NCBI GenBank assembly: GCA_035540675.1
Contig: DATLGB010000202.1
Location: forward strand, 1-41,988
Length of the DNA: 41,988 bases
Source: DATLGB01 sp035540675
Lineage (GTDB): Bacteria > Actinomycetota > Thermoleophilia > Solirubrobacterales > Solirubrobacteraceae
Reading direction: 5' to 3'
Below are positions 17,197 to 23,502 of the stretch, piece after piece (positions within the stretch are counted from its first letter, which is position 1; each line of letters opens with the position of its first letter). A model generated the notes under the pieces. The model made no database searches and was not told the origin of the DNA. It saw only the letters and a list, made by a program, of their open reading frames with translations. The position numbers and the translations under genes were made by a program.

Positions 17197-17883
17197 ATGT
17201 GCGGGCGCTACACGCTCACCCAGAACGACCCGCAGCGCGTGGCGCAGCGGTTCGGCGCCACGCTCCCGGAGGGCGGCGGCCTCGAGCGCTTCAACGTCGC
17301 GCCGACCGAGCCCGTGCTGGCGGTCGTCAACGGCAAGACGGGCGAGCGCGAGGCGCATCTCGTGCGCTGGGGCCTCGTCCCCTCCTACGCGCGCGACCTC
17401 AAGGGCCCGCCGATGTTCAACGCGCGCTCGGAGACCGCCGCGGCCAAGTCGCCGTTCGCAAAGCTGGTCGGCAATCCCCGCAACCGCTGCCTGATCGTCG
17501 CCGACGGCTTCTACGAGTGGCTGCGCCCGGAGGACCGCAAGGCACCCCGCGTGCCGTTCCGCTTCACCGTGGACGGCGGCGAGCCGTTCGCGTTCGCGGG
17601 CTTGTGGTGCTGGTCGCGGCCGCAGGGCGAGTGGCTGGCGAGCGCCACCATCCTCACCTGCCCGCCCAACCCGGTCGTCGCGCGCCTGCACGACCGGATG
17701 CCGGTGATCCTGCCGGGGCCGGACGCCGAGGCGGCGTGGCTGTCGGCGGACCTGGCGACCGACGAGGCGTGCGGGCTGTGCGTGCCGCTGGCGGCCGAGC
17801 GGATGCAGGCCGCGCCCGCCAACCCGCGCCTGAACAAGTCGGGCCTGCCCGACGAGGGGCCGGACCTGCTCGTGGCCGCCTGA
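17197..17883 (+). CDS. SRAP (YedK/HMCES-type) abasic-site-binding peptidase
   Basis: A 228-residue SOS-response-associated peptidase. Family members form a thiazolidine cross-link with abasic sites in single-stranded DNA through Cys2 after removal of Met1. The conserved set is complete: C2 (MCGRYTL), N33 (RFNVAPTE), N75 (MFNARSET), E107 (GFYEW) and H165 (RLHDRMPVIL), plus the RWGLVPSYA segment. Length is normal. The ATG at 17197 is required so that Cys becomes residue 2. It is followed 26 bases later on the same strand by exonuclease III, which also acts at abasic sites, so a joint role in AP-site repair is likely. Confidence 0.95.
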   Translation: MCGRYTLTQNDPQRVAQRFGATLPEGGGLERFNVAPTEPVLAVVNGKTGEREAHLVRWGLVPSYARDLKGPPMFNARSETAAAKSPFAKLVGNPRNRCLIVADGFYEWLRPEDRKAPRVPFRFTVDGGEPFAFAGLWCWSRPQGEWLASATILTCPPNPVVARLHDRMPVILPGPDAEAAWLSADLATDEACGLCVPLAAERMQAAPANPRLNKSGLPDEGPDLLVAA

Positions 17884-17893
17884 GCGCCCGCGG

Positions 17894-17899
17894 TAGCGT
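17894..17899 (+). promoter_or_regulatory. -10-like TAGCGT before xth
   Basis: TAGCGT lies 10 bases before the GTG start of exonuclease III in the 26-base SRAP-xth gap. It could give an independent leaderless transcript. Confidence 0.4.
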
Positions 17900-17909
17900 G
17901 CGCGGTCGC

Positions 17910-18683
17910 GTGAAGCTCGCGACCTGGAACGTCAACTCGCTCAACGCCCGGCTGCCGCGCGTGCTCGAGTTCCTCGACGCGCACGCGCCCGACCTCGTCT
18001 TCCTGCAGGAGACCAAGACCGAGCCGGACGCGTTCCCGGCCGGGGCGCTCGCGGCCGCCGGCTACGAGGCCGTCCACCACTCCGCCGGCCGCTGGGCGGG
18101 CGTCGCGCTGCTGGCCCGGTCGGGGTCGGCCCTCGAGGAGGTCTGCCACGGGCTGGCGGGCGAGCCGGCGGTCGACGAGGCGCGCTGGATCGAGGCGACG
18201 GTGGGCGACGTCCGCGCCGTCTCGGTCTACGTGCCCAACGGGCGCGCCGTCGGCTCGCCGACCTTCGCCGACAAGCTGCGCTTCCTGGAGGCGGCGGCGG
18301 AGCGGGTGCGCGAGCTGGCCGCCGCCGGGCCGCTGGCCGTCGCCGGCGACTTCAACGTCTGCCCCACCGACGTCGACGTCTACGACCCGGCCGCCTTCGC
18401 CGGCTCCACGCACGTCACGCCCGACGAGCGCTCCCGCTTCGCCGCCATCCTCGACGCCGGCGTCGTCGACGCCTACCGGGCGGTGCACCCCGAGCCCGAG
18501 GTCGGCTTCACCTGGTGGGACTACCGGCAGGGCCACTTCCACCGCAAGCTCGGCCTGCGCATCGACGCGATCCTGCTCACGCCGCCGCTGGCCGAGCGGC
18601 TCGAGGAGTGCGGCATCGACCGCGGCTTCCGCAAGGGCCCGAAGCCGTCGGACCACGCGCCGCTGCTCGCCACGTTGCGCTGA
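17910..18683 (+). CDS. xth: Exodeoxyribonuclease III / AP endonuclease
   Basis: A 257-residue exonuclease III family enzyme that cuts DNA 5' to abasic sites and trims 3' blocked ends. Motifs in order are ATWNVNSLNAR, LVFLQETK (metal-binding Glu), VYVPNGRAVGS, AGDFNVCP (Asp/Asn of the active site), the substrate-recognition segment FTWWDYRQGHFHRKLGLRID, and the terminal SDHAPLLA carrying the catalytic Asp-His. Length is normal. The start is the GTG at 17910 (VKLATWN). Downstream lies a strong hairpin (18731-18765) before the convergent gene. Confidence 0.95.
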   Translation: MKLATWNVNSLNARLPRVLEFLDAHAPDLVFLQETKTEPDAFPAGALAAAGYEAVHHSAGRWAGVALLARSGSALEEVCHGLAGEPAVDEARWIEATVGDVRAVSVYVPNGRAVGSPTFADKLRFLEAAAERVRELAAAGPLAVAGDFNVCPTDVDVYDPAAFAGSTHVTPDERSRFAAILDAGVVDAYRAVHPEPEVGFTWWDYRQGHFHRKLGLRIDAILLTPPLAERLEECGIDRGFRKGPKPSDHAPLLATLR

Positions 18684-18730
18684 GCGCCGGCCGCTCGGCG
18701 GCGTTCCGCTGGCGGCTCGGGCGGCCGAAT

Positions 18731-18765
18731 GTCGGGTTTCCGCCCCTATAGGGCGCTAAACCGAC
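18731..18765. terminator. Hairpin between convergent xth and carboxypeptidase-amidase genes
   Basis: An outer stem GTCGG/CCGAC and TTT/AAA pairs with an inner stem CGCCC/GGGCG around a 5-base loop (CTATA). One bulged G and a small internal loop interrupt it. Its position in the 105-base convergent gap suggests a bidirectional terminator, although no U-tract follows. Confidence 0.55.
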
Positions 18766-18788
18766 GCTCGACGCGCGGCCGCGCTCGT

Positions 18789-20024
18789 TCAGAGCAGCTT
18801 GCGGTAGCGCCGCATCGTCCGCGGCCCCATGTCGCCGTGCGTGCGCTTGCGCATCGCGCGCACGCGCTCGTGATGGAACGGGCTCGACAGCGACTCGGCG
18901 TGGCCGATCACGTGGCGGGTCGGGATCGCGTGGCGGGCCTGCAGCCAGCGGGTCAGGCGCAGGCTCGCACGCAGCTGGCGGCGGTTGCCCATGACCTGCG
19001 CGTCGGAGGTGCCGACGTGCTCGACCCCGATCGAGACGTCGTTGAGGCCGACGGTGTGGCGGCACATCAGGCCCAGCGGCACGAGCTGGTGGATCGTTCC
19101 GTCGCGATCGACGATGAAGTGGGTGCACACACCCGGGCGCTCGCCGAACTCGACGTCGGGCCGGTTGGCGGCGAAGATCTTCCACGCCGCCGCGTACGAG
19201 CGTGTCGCCGTGTAGTGCTGGACGATCGTCCTCGGCTCGACCAGCCGGAAGCTGTCGTGACCGTAGTGGCGGCGGGAGTAGCGGCTCGTCTGGCGCTTGC
19301 GGTCACGCCCGAACGGGATCGGCGACCACGCGATCGGCGGCCGCGGCGCCGCCGCCGACCGCGCGCTGCGAGCGACGGTGGCGAGCGCGGCGCGGGCGTG
19401 CCGCCGCGCCTCGGCGGCGCGCAGCCGTCCCGCCGCCAGCTCGACGACGAAGGCGCTCGAGCCCGGCAGCTTCGCGTTCTGCCAGCTCGTGGCGGTGCCG
19501 CGGTAGTGCGGCAGCGTGCGCGCCGGCAGCCGGACGCGGCGCGCGTAGCCCCGGATCAGCGCGCGGTCGGCGCCGGGCGTGAGCACGACGAGGCGCATGT
19601 GCTGGTGAAACCAGATCGTCACGTCGGGCCGCACGCGCCGGATCAGCTTCTGCATCGCCCGCGTCTCGGGCTCCGACGCCGGGCGCCGGCCGGGGTAGTA
19701 GGTGTCGAAGGGGCGCCCGCCGCCCCGCCACCGGTACGGGAAGTTGCGGTTGAGGTCGACGCCCCGGGCGTTCTGCCGGGTGCCGGCGCGGGCGCCGTCG
19801 GGGTTGGCGGCGCGGACCGTCCACAGCTGCACGCCCGCCGGCGCGTCCATCCGCCGCAGCGCGCGGATGACCGCGTGGCCGGCGGTCTCGCTGCCATGGA
19901 TCGAGCCGACGACCAGCACCCGCCGCGGCGCGGTCGGGTCCCCCTGGCGCACCGCGCGGATCTCGCGCCCCTCGACGGACTGCCCGGCGAGCAGGCTGGC
20001 GGCGGCGAGCGCGACCGGCAGCAT
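18789..20024 (-). CDS. Exported M14 zinc carboxypeptidase fused to an Amidase_2 domain
   Basis: A 411-residue fusion of two peptidoglycan-type hydrolases. Residues 1-16 are hydrophobic and probably an export signal. The M14 domain has all catalytic residues: H43 and E46 (GSIHGSETAG), R93 with N92/N94 (DLNRNFPYRW), a zinc His in IWFHQHM (H140 or H142) and the general base E195 (SAFVVELAAG). The second domain (about 255-411) resembles N-acetylmuramoyl-L-alanine amidase, type 2, with zinc ligands H270 (IVQHYTAT), H375 (VIGHAES) and H396/D398 (HGD). The substrate is probably peptidoglycan stem peptide or muropeptide. The ATG at 20022-20024 lies 8 bases after a TACCGT hexamer with no Shine-Dalgarno. 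It is divergent from the flavin oxidase only 25 bases away. Confidence 0.85.
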   Translation of the reverse strand: MLPVALAAASLLAGQSVEGREIRAVRQGDPTAPRRVLVVGSIHGSETAGHAVIRALRRMDAPAGVQLWTVRAANPDGARAGTRQNARGVDLNRNFPYRWRGGGRPFDTYYPGRRPASEPETRAMQKLIRRVRPDVTIWFHQHMRLVVLTPGADRALIRGYARRVRLPARTLPHYRGTATSWQNAKLPGSSAFVVELAAGRLRAAEARRHARAALATVARSARSAAAPRPPIAWSPIPFGRDRKRQTSRYSRRHYGHDSFRLVEPRTIVQHYTATRSYAAAWKIFAANRPDVEFGERPGVCTHFIVDRDGTIHQLVPLGLMCRHTVGLNDVSIGVEHVGTSDAQVMGNRRQLRASLRLTRWLQARHAIPTRHVIGHAESLSSPFHHERVRAMRKRTHGDMGPRTMRRYRKLL

Positions 20025-20032
20025 CGCTCGCC

Positions 20033-20042
20033 ACGGTAGCGT
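20033..20042. promoter_or_regulatory. Overlapping divergent -10 elements in a 25-base intergenic gap
   Basis: The sequence ACGGTAGCGT reads TAGCGT on the plus strand (20037-20042, 7 bases before the ATG at 20050) and TACCGT on the minus strand (20038-20033, 8 bases before the ATG ending at 20024). The two hexamers share two bases, so polymerase cannot occupy both at once. Each start would be leaderless. Confidence 0.5.
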
Positions 20043-20049
20043 TGCGGCG

Positions 20050-21174
20050 ATGGACTCCGCAATCGTCGTCGGCGCCGGCACGTTCGGTGCGTCGCTGGCG
20101 TGGCTGCTCGCGCGCGAGGGCGTCGCGGTGACGCTGATCGACCAGTTCGAGCCGGGCGACGCCCGCTCCACCTCCGGTGGGGAGACGCGCCTGTACCGCT
20201 GCGCGCACGGCGGCGACGCCGAGTACACGGCCTCGGCGCGCCGCGGCCGCGAGCTGTGGCGCGAGCTCGAGGCCGAGACGGGCGAGCGGCTGCTCCACGA
20301 GCGCGGCGTGGCGTGGTTCGCGCATCTGGAGGACGGGTGGGAGGCGCACTCCGAGCGCGCGCTGCGCGAGCTCGACATCCCGGTCGAGCGCCTGGACCCG
20401 TCCGAGGCGGCGCGGCTGTACCCGTCGTTCGCCGCCGACGACCTGCGCTTCGTGCTGCTCGAGCCGGAGGCGGGCGCCATCCGGGCCGCGCACGCCGTGC
20501 GCGCTCTGACGGCGGCCGCGCAGGCGCAGGGCGCGCGCGTCAAGCGCGCCCGCGCGCGCCCGGCCGGGCACGCCGTCGAGCTCGAGGGCTCCGGCACGAA
20601 GCTCGAGGCCGGCGCCGTCATCTGGGCCTGCGGCGGCTGGCTGCGCGACCTGTTCCCCGGCCTGGTGGACCTGCGCGTCACGCGCCAGGAGCTGTACTTC
20701 CTCGACGGCGGCGACGCCTGGCGCGACGTGCCGGCGTGGGTCGACTACGACCTCGCGGCGTACGGCACCGGCGACCTCGACGACCTCGGCGTCAAGATCG
20801 CGCCCGACGTCGAGGGCCCGCCGCTGGGGCCGGACGACCCGCTGCCCCCCGCGTCCCCCGAGGGCGAGGCCGGCGCGCGCGCGTACGCGCAGCGCCGCTT
20901 CCCCGCCCTGGCCGAGGCGCCGCTGCGGCACTCGATCTGCTGCCGCTACGAGCTGTCGCCGGACTCGAACTTCATCGCGGCGCCGCACCCGGTCGAGCCG
21001 GGCGTCTGGATCGTGGGCGGCGGCTCGGGCCACGGCTTCAAGCACGGCCCGGCGTTCGCCGAGCGGATCGTCGCGGCGCTGCGCGGGACCGGCGACCTGC
21101 CGGACCGCTTCGGCCTGCGCGAGCGCCAGCCCGGCCGCTCCTTCCGGACGGCCGGATCATCGTTCGAGCCCTAG
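20050..21174 (+). CDS. FAD-dependent amine oxidase of the sarcosine oxidase/MSOX (DAO) family
   Basis: A 374-residue flavoprotein. The N-terminal dinucleotide-binding motif is AIVVGAGTFGASLA, and the second FAD motif includes TLIDQFEPGDARSTSGGETR, typical of sarcosine or N-methyl-amino-acid oxidases. A cysteine in SICCRYELSPDSNFIAA matches the site where monomeric sarcosine oxidase binds FAD covalently. WIVGGGSGHGFKHGPA is the conserved C-terminal FAD contact. The expected reaction is oxidation of a secondary amine (for example an N-methyl amino acid) with release of hydrogen peroxide. The exact substrate is unknown. The stop is followed after 5 bases by the tocopherol cyclase start, so they may be co-transcribed, but no biochemical link is evident. 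Confidence 0.88.
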   Translation: MDSAIVVGAGTFGASLAWLLAREGVAVTLIDQFEPGDARSTSGGETRLYRCAHGGDAEYTASARRGRELWRELEAETGERLLHERGVAWFAHLEDGWEAHSERALRELDIPVERLDPSEAARLYPSFAADDLRFVLLEPEAGAIRAAHAVRALTAAAQAQGARVKRARARPAGHAVELEGSGTKLEAGAVIWACGGWLRDLFPGLVDLRVTRQELYFLDGGDAWRDVPAWVDYDLAAYGTGDLDDLGVKIAPDVEGPPLGPDDPLPPASPEGEAGARAYAQRRFPALAEAPLRHSICCRYELSPDSNFIAAPHPVEPGVWIVGGGSGHGFKHGPAFAERIVAALRGTGDLPDRFGLRERQPGRSFRTAGSSFEP

Positions 21175-21179
21175 CCCCG

Positions 21180-22109
21180 GTGTCGGCCGCCTACCGCCGC
21201 ACCGGCGCCGACCCGCCGTTCCGCGACCCGGTGGGCGCGCACGGCATCGGCCTCGAGGGCTACTACTGGCGCTTCACCGACGCGGCGAGCGGGCGGGTGG
21301 TGGTGGCGCTGTGCGGGGCCTGCCGCGGCGCCGCGGGCGACTGGGCGCTCGTGGCCGTGGCCGCGCATCCCGGCGGCTTCCTGCGCTGGCAGGTCGTCCC
21401 CGAGGTGGCGCTGGATCCGCGGCGGCTCGGCGTCCGCGCCGGCGACGTGCTCCGCGGCGACGCGCACGGCCTGCGGGTGCGGCTGGACGGCGCGTCACTG
21501 GACGCCGCGATCGATGCCGGCCGGCCGTGGCCGCGGCGCGCGCTGGGCGCGCTCGGGCCGGCGCAGCTCGTGCCCGGGCTCGGCCAGTACTGGCATCCCC
21601 ACCTGCTGCTCGGCGCCGCGACGGGCAGCGCGCGCCTCGGCGAGGAGGCCGTCTCGCTGGACGGCGCGCGCGTGTACGCGGAGAAGAACTGGGGATCGCG
21701 CTTCGCCCCCGACTGGTGGTGGGGCGAGACCCACGACCTCGGCGACGGCGTCGCGTCGGTTGCGTTCGCGGGCGGCCGGCTGCGCGTCGGCGCGCCGACC
21801 GCCGTGGTCGTGGCGCTCGAGGACCGGGTGCTGCGCCTGGGCCCGCCGACGGCGCGCACCACGACCGCGACGGCGCCCGGCCGCTGGCGCGTGCACGCCG
21901 CCGGGCCGCTGCACCGGGTCGAGCTCGAGGCGGAGGCCGACCCGGCCGCCGCGCATCGCCTCCCCGTCCCCGTCGTCGACGAGCGACGTGCCGAGCTGCG
22001 CTCGCACCAGCACCTCGCGGCGCGCCTGGCGGTGACGGTGCGCCGCGGGCGGCGGCTGCTGTTCCGCGGCGAGACGGAGCTGGCGGCGGTGGAGCGCGGC
22101 CGGCCCTAG
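21180..22109 (+). CDS. Tocopherol cyclase family protein (VTE1-like)
   Basis: A 309-residue protein of the tocopherol cyclase family, which closes the chromanol ring of prenylated benzoquinols such as DMPBQ to give gamma-tocopherol. The diagnostic segment is VYAEKNWGSRFAPDWWWGE (165-183). Other shared features are the N-terminal PFRDPVGAHGIGLEGYYWRF and the central LGQYWHPHLLLG. There is no signal peptide or membrane helix. It is shorter than plant VTE1, which has a transit peptide. The start is the GTG at 21180, 5 bases after the oxidase stop, with no Shine-Dalgarno, so coupling is likely. Two genes onward lie the methyltransferase and prenyltransferase of the same pathway, which makes the assignment much stronger than family membership alone. 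Confidence 0.85.
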   Translation: MSAAYRRTGADPPFRDPVGAHGIGLEGYYWRFTDAASGRVVVALCGACRGAAGDWALVAVAAHPGGFLRWQVVPEVALDPRRLGVRAGDVLRGDAHGLRVRLDGASLDAAIDAGRPWPRRALGALGPAQLVPGLGQYWHPHLLLGAATGSARLGEEAVSLDGARVYAEKNWGSRFAPDWWWGETHDLGDGVASVAFAGGRLRVGAPTAVVVALEDRVLRLGPPTARTTTATAPGRWRVHAAGPLHRVELEAEADPAAAHRLPVPVVDERRAELRSHQHLAARLAVTVRRGRRLLFRGETELAAVERGRP

Positions 22110-22645
22110 CGCCCCTCGGCGCGCCGCTGCGCGACCCCCAGCGGCTCGGCGCCGATCAGGCGCTCGAAGCGGCTGACCAGGGCCCACACCGCCTTCAGCC
22201 GCAGGCTCGCGCGGCGGTCGACCGGCTCCACGCGGCAGTCGCTGATCAGCTCGGCGCCGCCGCCGTCGGCGGGGCGGGTCCAGTGCGCGAAGCAGACCTT
22301 CACCGTCCCGCGCTCGTCCCACGCCTCGTAGTCCTCGCGGCCGGCCAGCCGCGGGTAGTCGCGCTGCAGCGTCCAGATCTTCCCGCACAGCCCCGAGAGC
22401 GACCAGGTGTCGCCCTCGTCGAGCAGCGTGAACGGGTAGCTCTTGAACAGCTCGTGAAAGGTGATGTCGGCCGGCGTGCCCGGGATGCGCCAGCGCACGA
22501 GCCGGCCGAGCGTGCGCGTGTCGGACAGGCGGACCGTCTGGGCCGCGTCCCACAGGGTCTGCGGGTCGGTGTCGACCACGCGGCGATGGAAGGAGCGGAT
22601 GGCCGGCTCCCCCGCCCAGCGCTCCAGTGCGTCCTCGACGGTCAT
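22106..22645 (-). CDS. DUF2867-like (START/SRPBCC-fold) protein
   Basis: A 179-residue protein with no signal peptide or membrane segment. The opening (HRRVVDTDPQTLWDAAQTVRLSDTRT) has the look of the SRPBCC/DUF2867 hydrophobic-ligand-binding fold. A conserved-looking FKSYPFTLLDEGDTW and an AHWTRPADGGGAELISDCRVEP strand pair follow. The ligand is unknown. It lies antisense between the cyclase and methyltransferase genes and shares a CTAG stop with the cyclase gene. It diverges from the methyltransferase over 57 bases, so a link to the quinone pathway is possible but only positional. The ATG at 22643-22645 sits 7 bases after TAGCTT. Confidence 0.7.
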   Translation of the reverse strand: MTVEDALERWAGEPAIRSFHRRVVDTDPQTLWDAAQTVRLSDTRTLGRLVRWRIPGTPADITFHELFKSYPFTLLDEGDTWSLSGLCGKIWTLQRDYPRLAGREDYEAWDERGTVKVCFAHWTRPADGGGAELISDCRVEPVDRRASLRLKAVWALVSRFERLIGAEPLGVAQRRAEGR

Positions 22646-22652
22646 GGGGTTG

Positions 22653-22658
22653 AAGCTA
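22653..22658 (-). promoter_or_regulatory. -10-like TAGCTT for the DUF2867-like gene
   Basis: TAGCTT on the minus strand lies 7 bases before the ATG ending at 22645. No Shine-Dalgarno. Confidence 0.4.
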
Positions 22659-22687
22659 CCCGTCGCGCTGGCGGTCTCCGCGCCGGG

Positions 22688-22693
22688 TAGGTT
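22688..22693 (+). promoter_or_regulatory. -10-like TAGGTT for the methyltransferase-prenyltransferase unit
   Basis: TAGGTT lies 9 bases before the GTG at 22703. No Shine-Dalgarno is visible, so a leaderless transcript is likely. Confidence 0.4.
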
Positions 22694-22702
22694 GCTCACG
22701 AC

Positions 22703-23500
22703 GTGCGCCTGATCCAGCACAAGACGGAGGCGTTCTGGTTCTACCGGTTCCTGTCGCCGCTGTACGACCGCTGGGTCAACCCGCTGTTCTGGACGCGCGA
22801 GATGCGGACGGCGGCGCTCGAGCCGGCGCGCCTGGAGCGGCGCGACCTGCTGACCGTCGACGTCGGCGCCGGCACCGGGTTCTCCACCGAGGGCATCGTC
22901 GAGCACGTGGACGCCGAGCACGTGACGCTGCTCGACCAGAGCCCGCACCAGCTCTCGCGCGCGCGGCGCAAGCCGGCGCTGGCGGCGTGCACCGTGGTGC
23001 AGGGCGACGCCGAGCAGCTCCCGTTCGAGACCGATCACTTCGACCGCTACGTGTCGTGCGGGTCGATCGAGTACTGGCCGGACCCGCAGGCGGCGTTCGC
23101 CGAGGCCTACCGGGTGCTCAAGCCGGGCGGGATCGCCTGCGTGGTCGGCCCGCTGCCGCCGGCCAACCGGATCGCCCGCCGGCTGGCCGACCTGTGGATG
23201 CTGTTCCCGCCCGAGTCCGACTACCGCGAGTGGATGGCGGCGGCGGGCTTCGCCGACGTCACGCTGGTGCGGGTGGCGCCGGGCTGGCACTCCGGCGACG
23301 GCTACGGGATCTCGATCGCCGGCCGCAAGCCCGCGGCCGGTCCGTCGCCCGCGGCCGCCGCGCCGCGCGAGTCGGTGCGCGAACCGATGACCGCACGGCG
23401 CTGGGCGCGCTGGGTGGCCGGCTCGGCGGCGGGAGCCGTGTTCGTGCCGATCGCGGCGCTCGCGAGCCTGCGGGCGCGGCTGCGCGGGGCGCGCGGGTAG
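22703..23500 (+). CDS. Plant-type MPBQ/MSBQ methyltransferase (VTE3-like)
   Basis: A 265-residue SAM-dependent methyltransferase. As I recall plant VTE3, the similarity is extensive: RLIQHKTEAFWFYRFLS near the N-terminus, then an NP..WT.EMR..ALEPA block, SAM motif I VDVGAGTGFSTEG (about 52-64), VTLLDQSPHQLSRA, GDAEQLPFETDHFDRYVS, CGSIEYWPDPQAAFAEAYRV and DLWMLFPPESDYREWM. The C-terminus (about 236-255) is a hydrophobic helix, the membrane anchor also present in plant VTE3. The reaction expected is methylation of 2-methyl-6-phytyl (or solanesyl)-benzoquinol. The cyanobacterial enzyme for this step belongs to a different methyltransferase group, so plant-type similarity is notable. The stop is 2 bases before the prenyltransferase start. 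Confidence 0.85.
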   Translation: MRLIQHKTEAFWFYRFLSPLYDRWVNPLFWTREMRTAALEPARLERRDLLTVDVGAGTGFSTEGIVEHVDAEHVTLLDQSPHQLSRARRKPALAACTVVQGDAEQLPFETDHFDRYVSCGSIEYWPDPQAAFAEAYRVLKPGGIACVVGPLPPANRIARRLADLWMLFPPESDYREWMAAAGFADVTLVRVAPGWHSGDGYGISIAGRKPAAGPSPAAAAPRESVREPMTARRWARWVAGSAAGAVFVPIAALASLRARLRGARG

Positions 23501-23502
23501 GC

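Noticed and set aside
20050..21174. Flavin oxidase as a tocopherol-pathway enzyme
   Set aside because: Its closest features are those of sarcosine or N-methyl amino acid oxidases, and no step of the pathway needs such an enzyme. Only adjacency supports a link.
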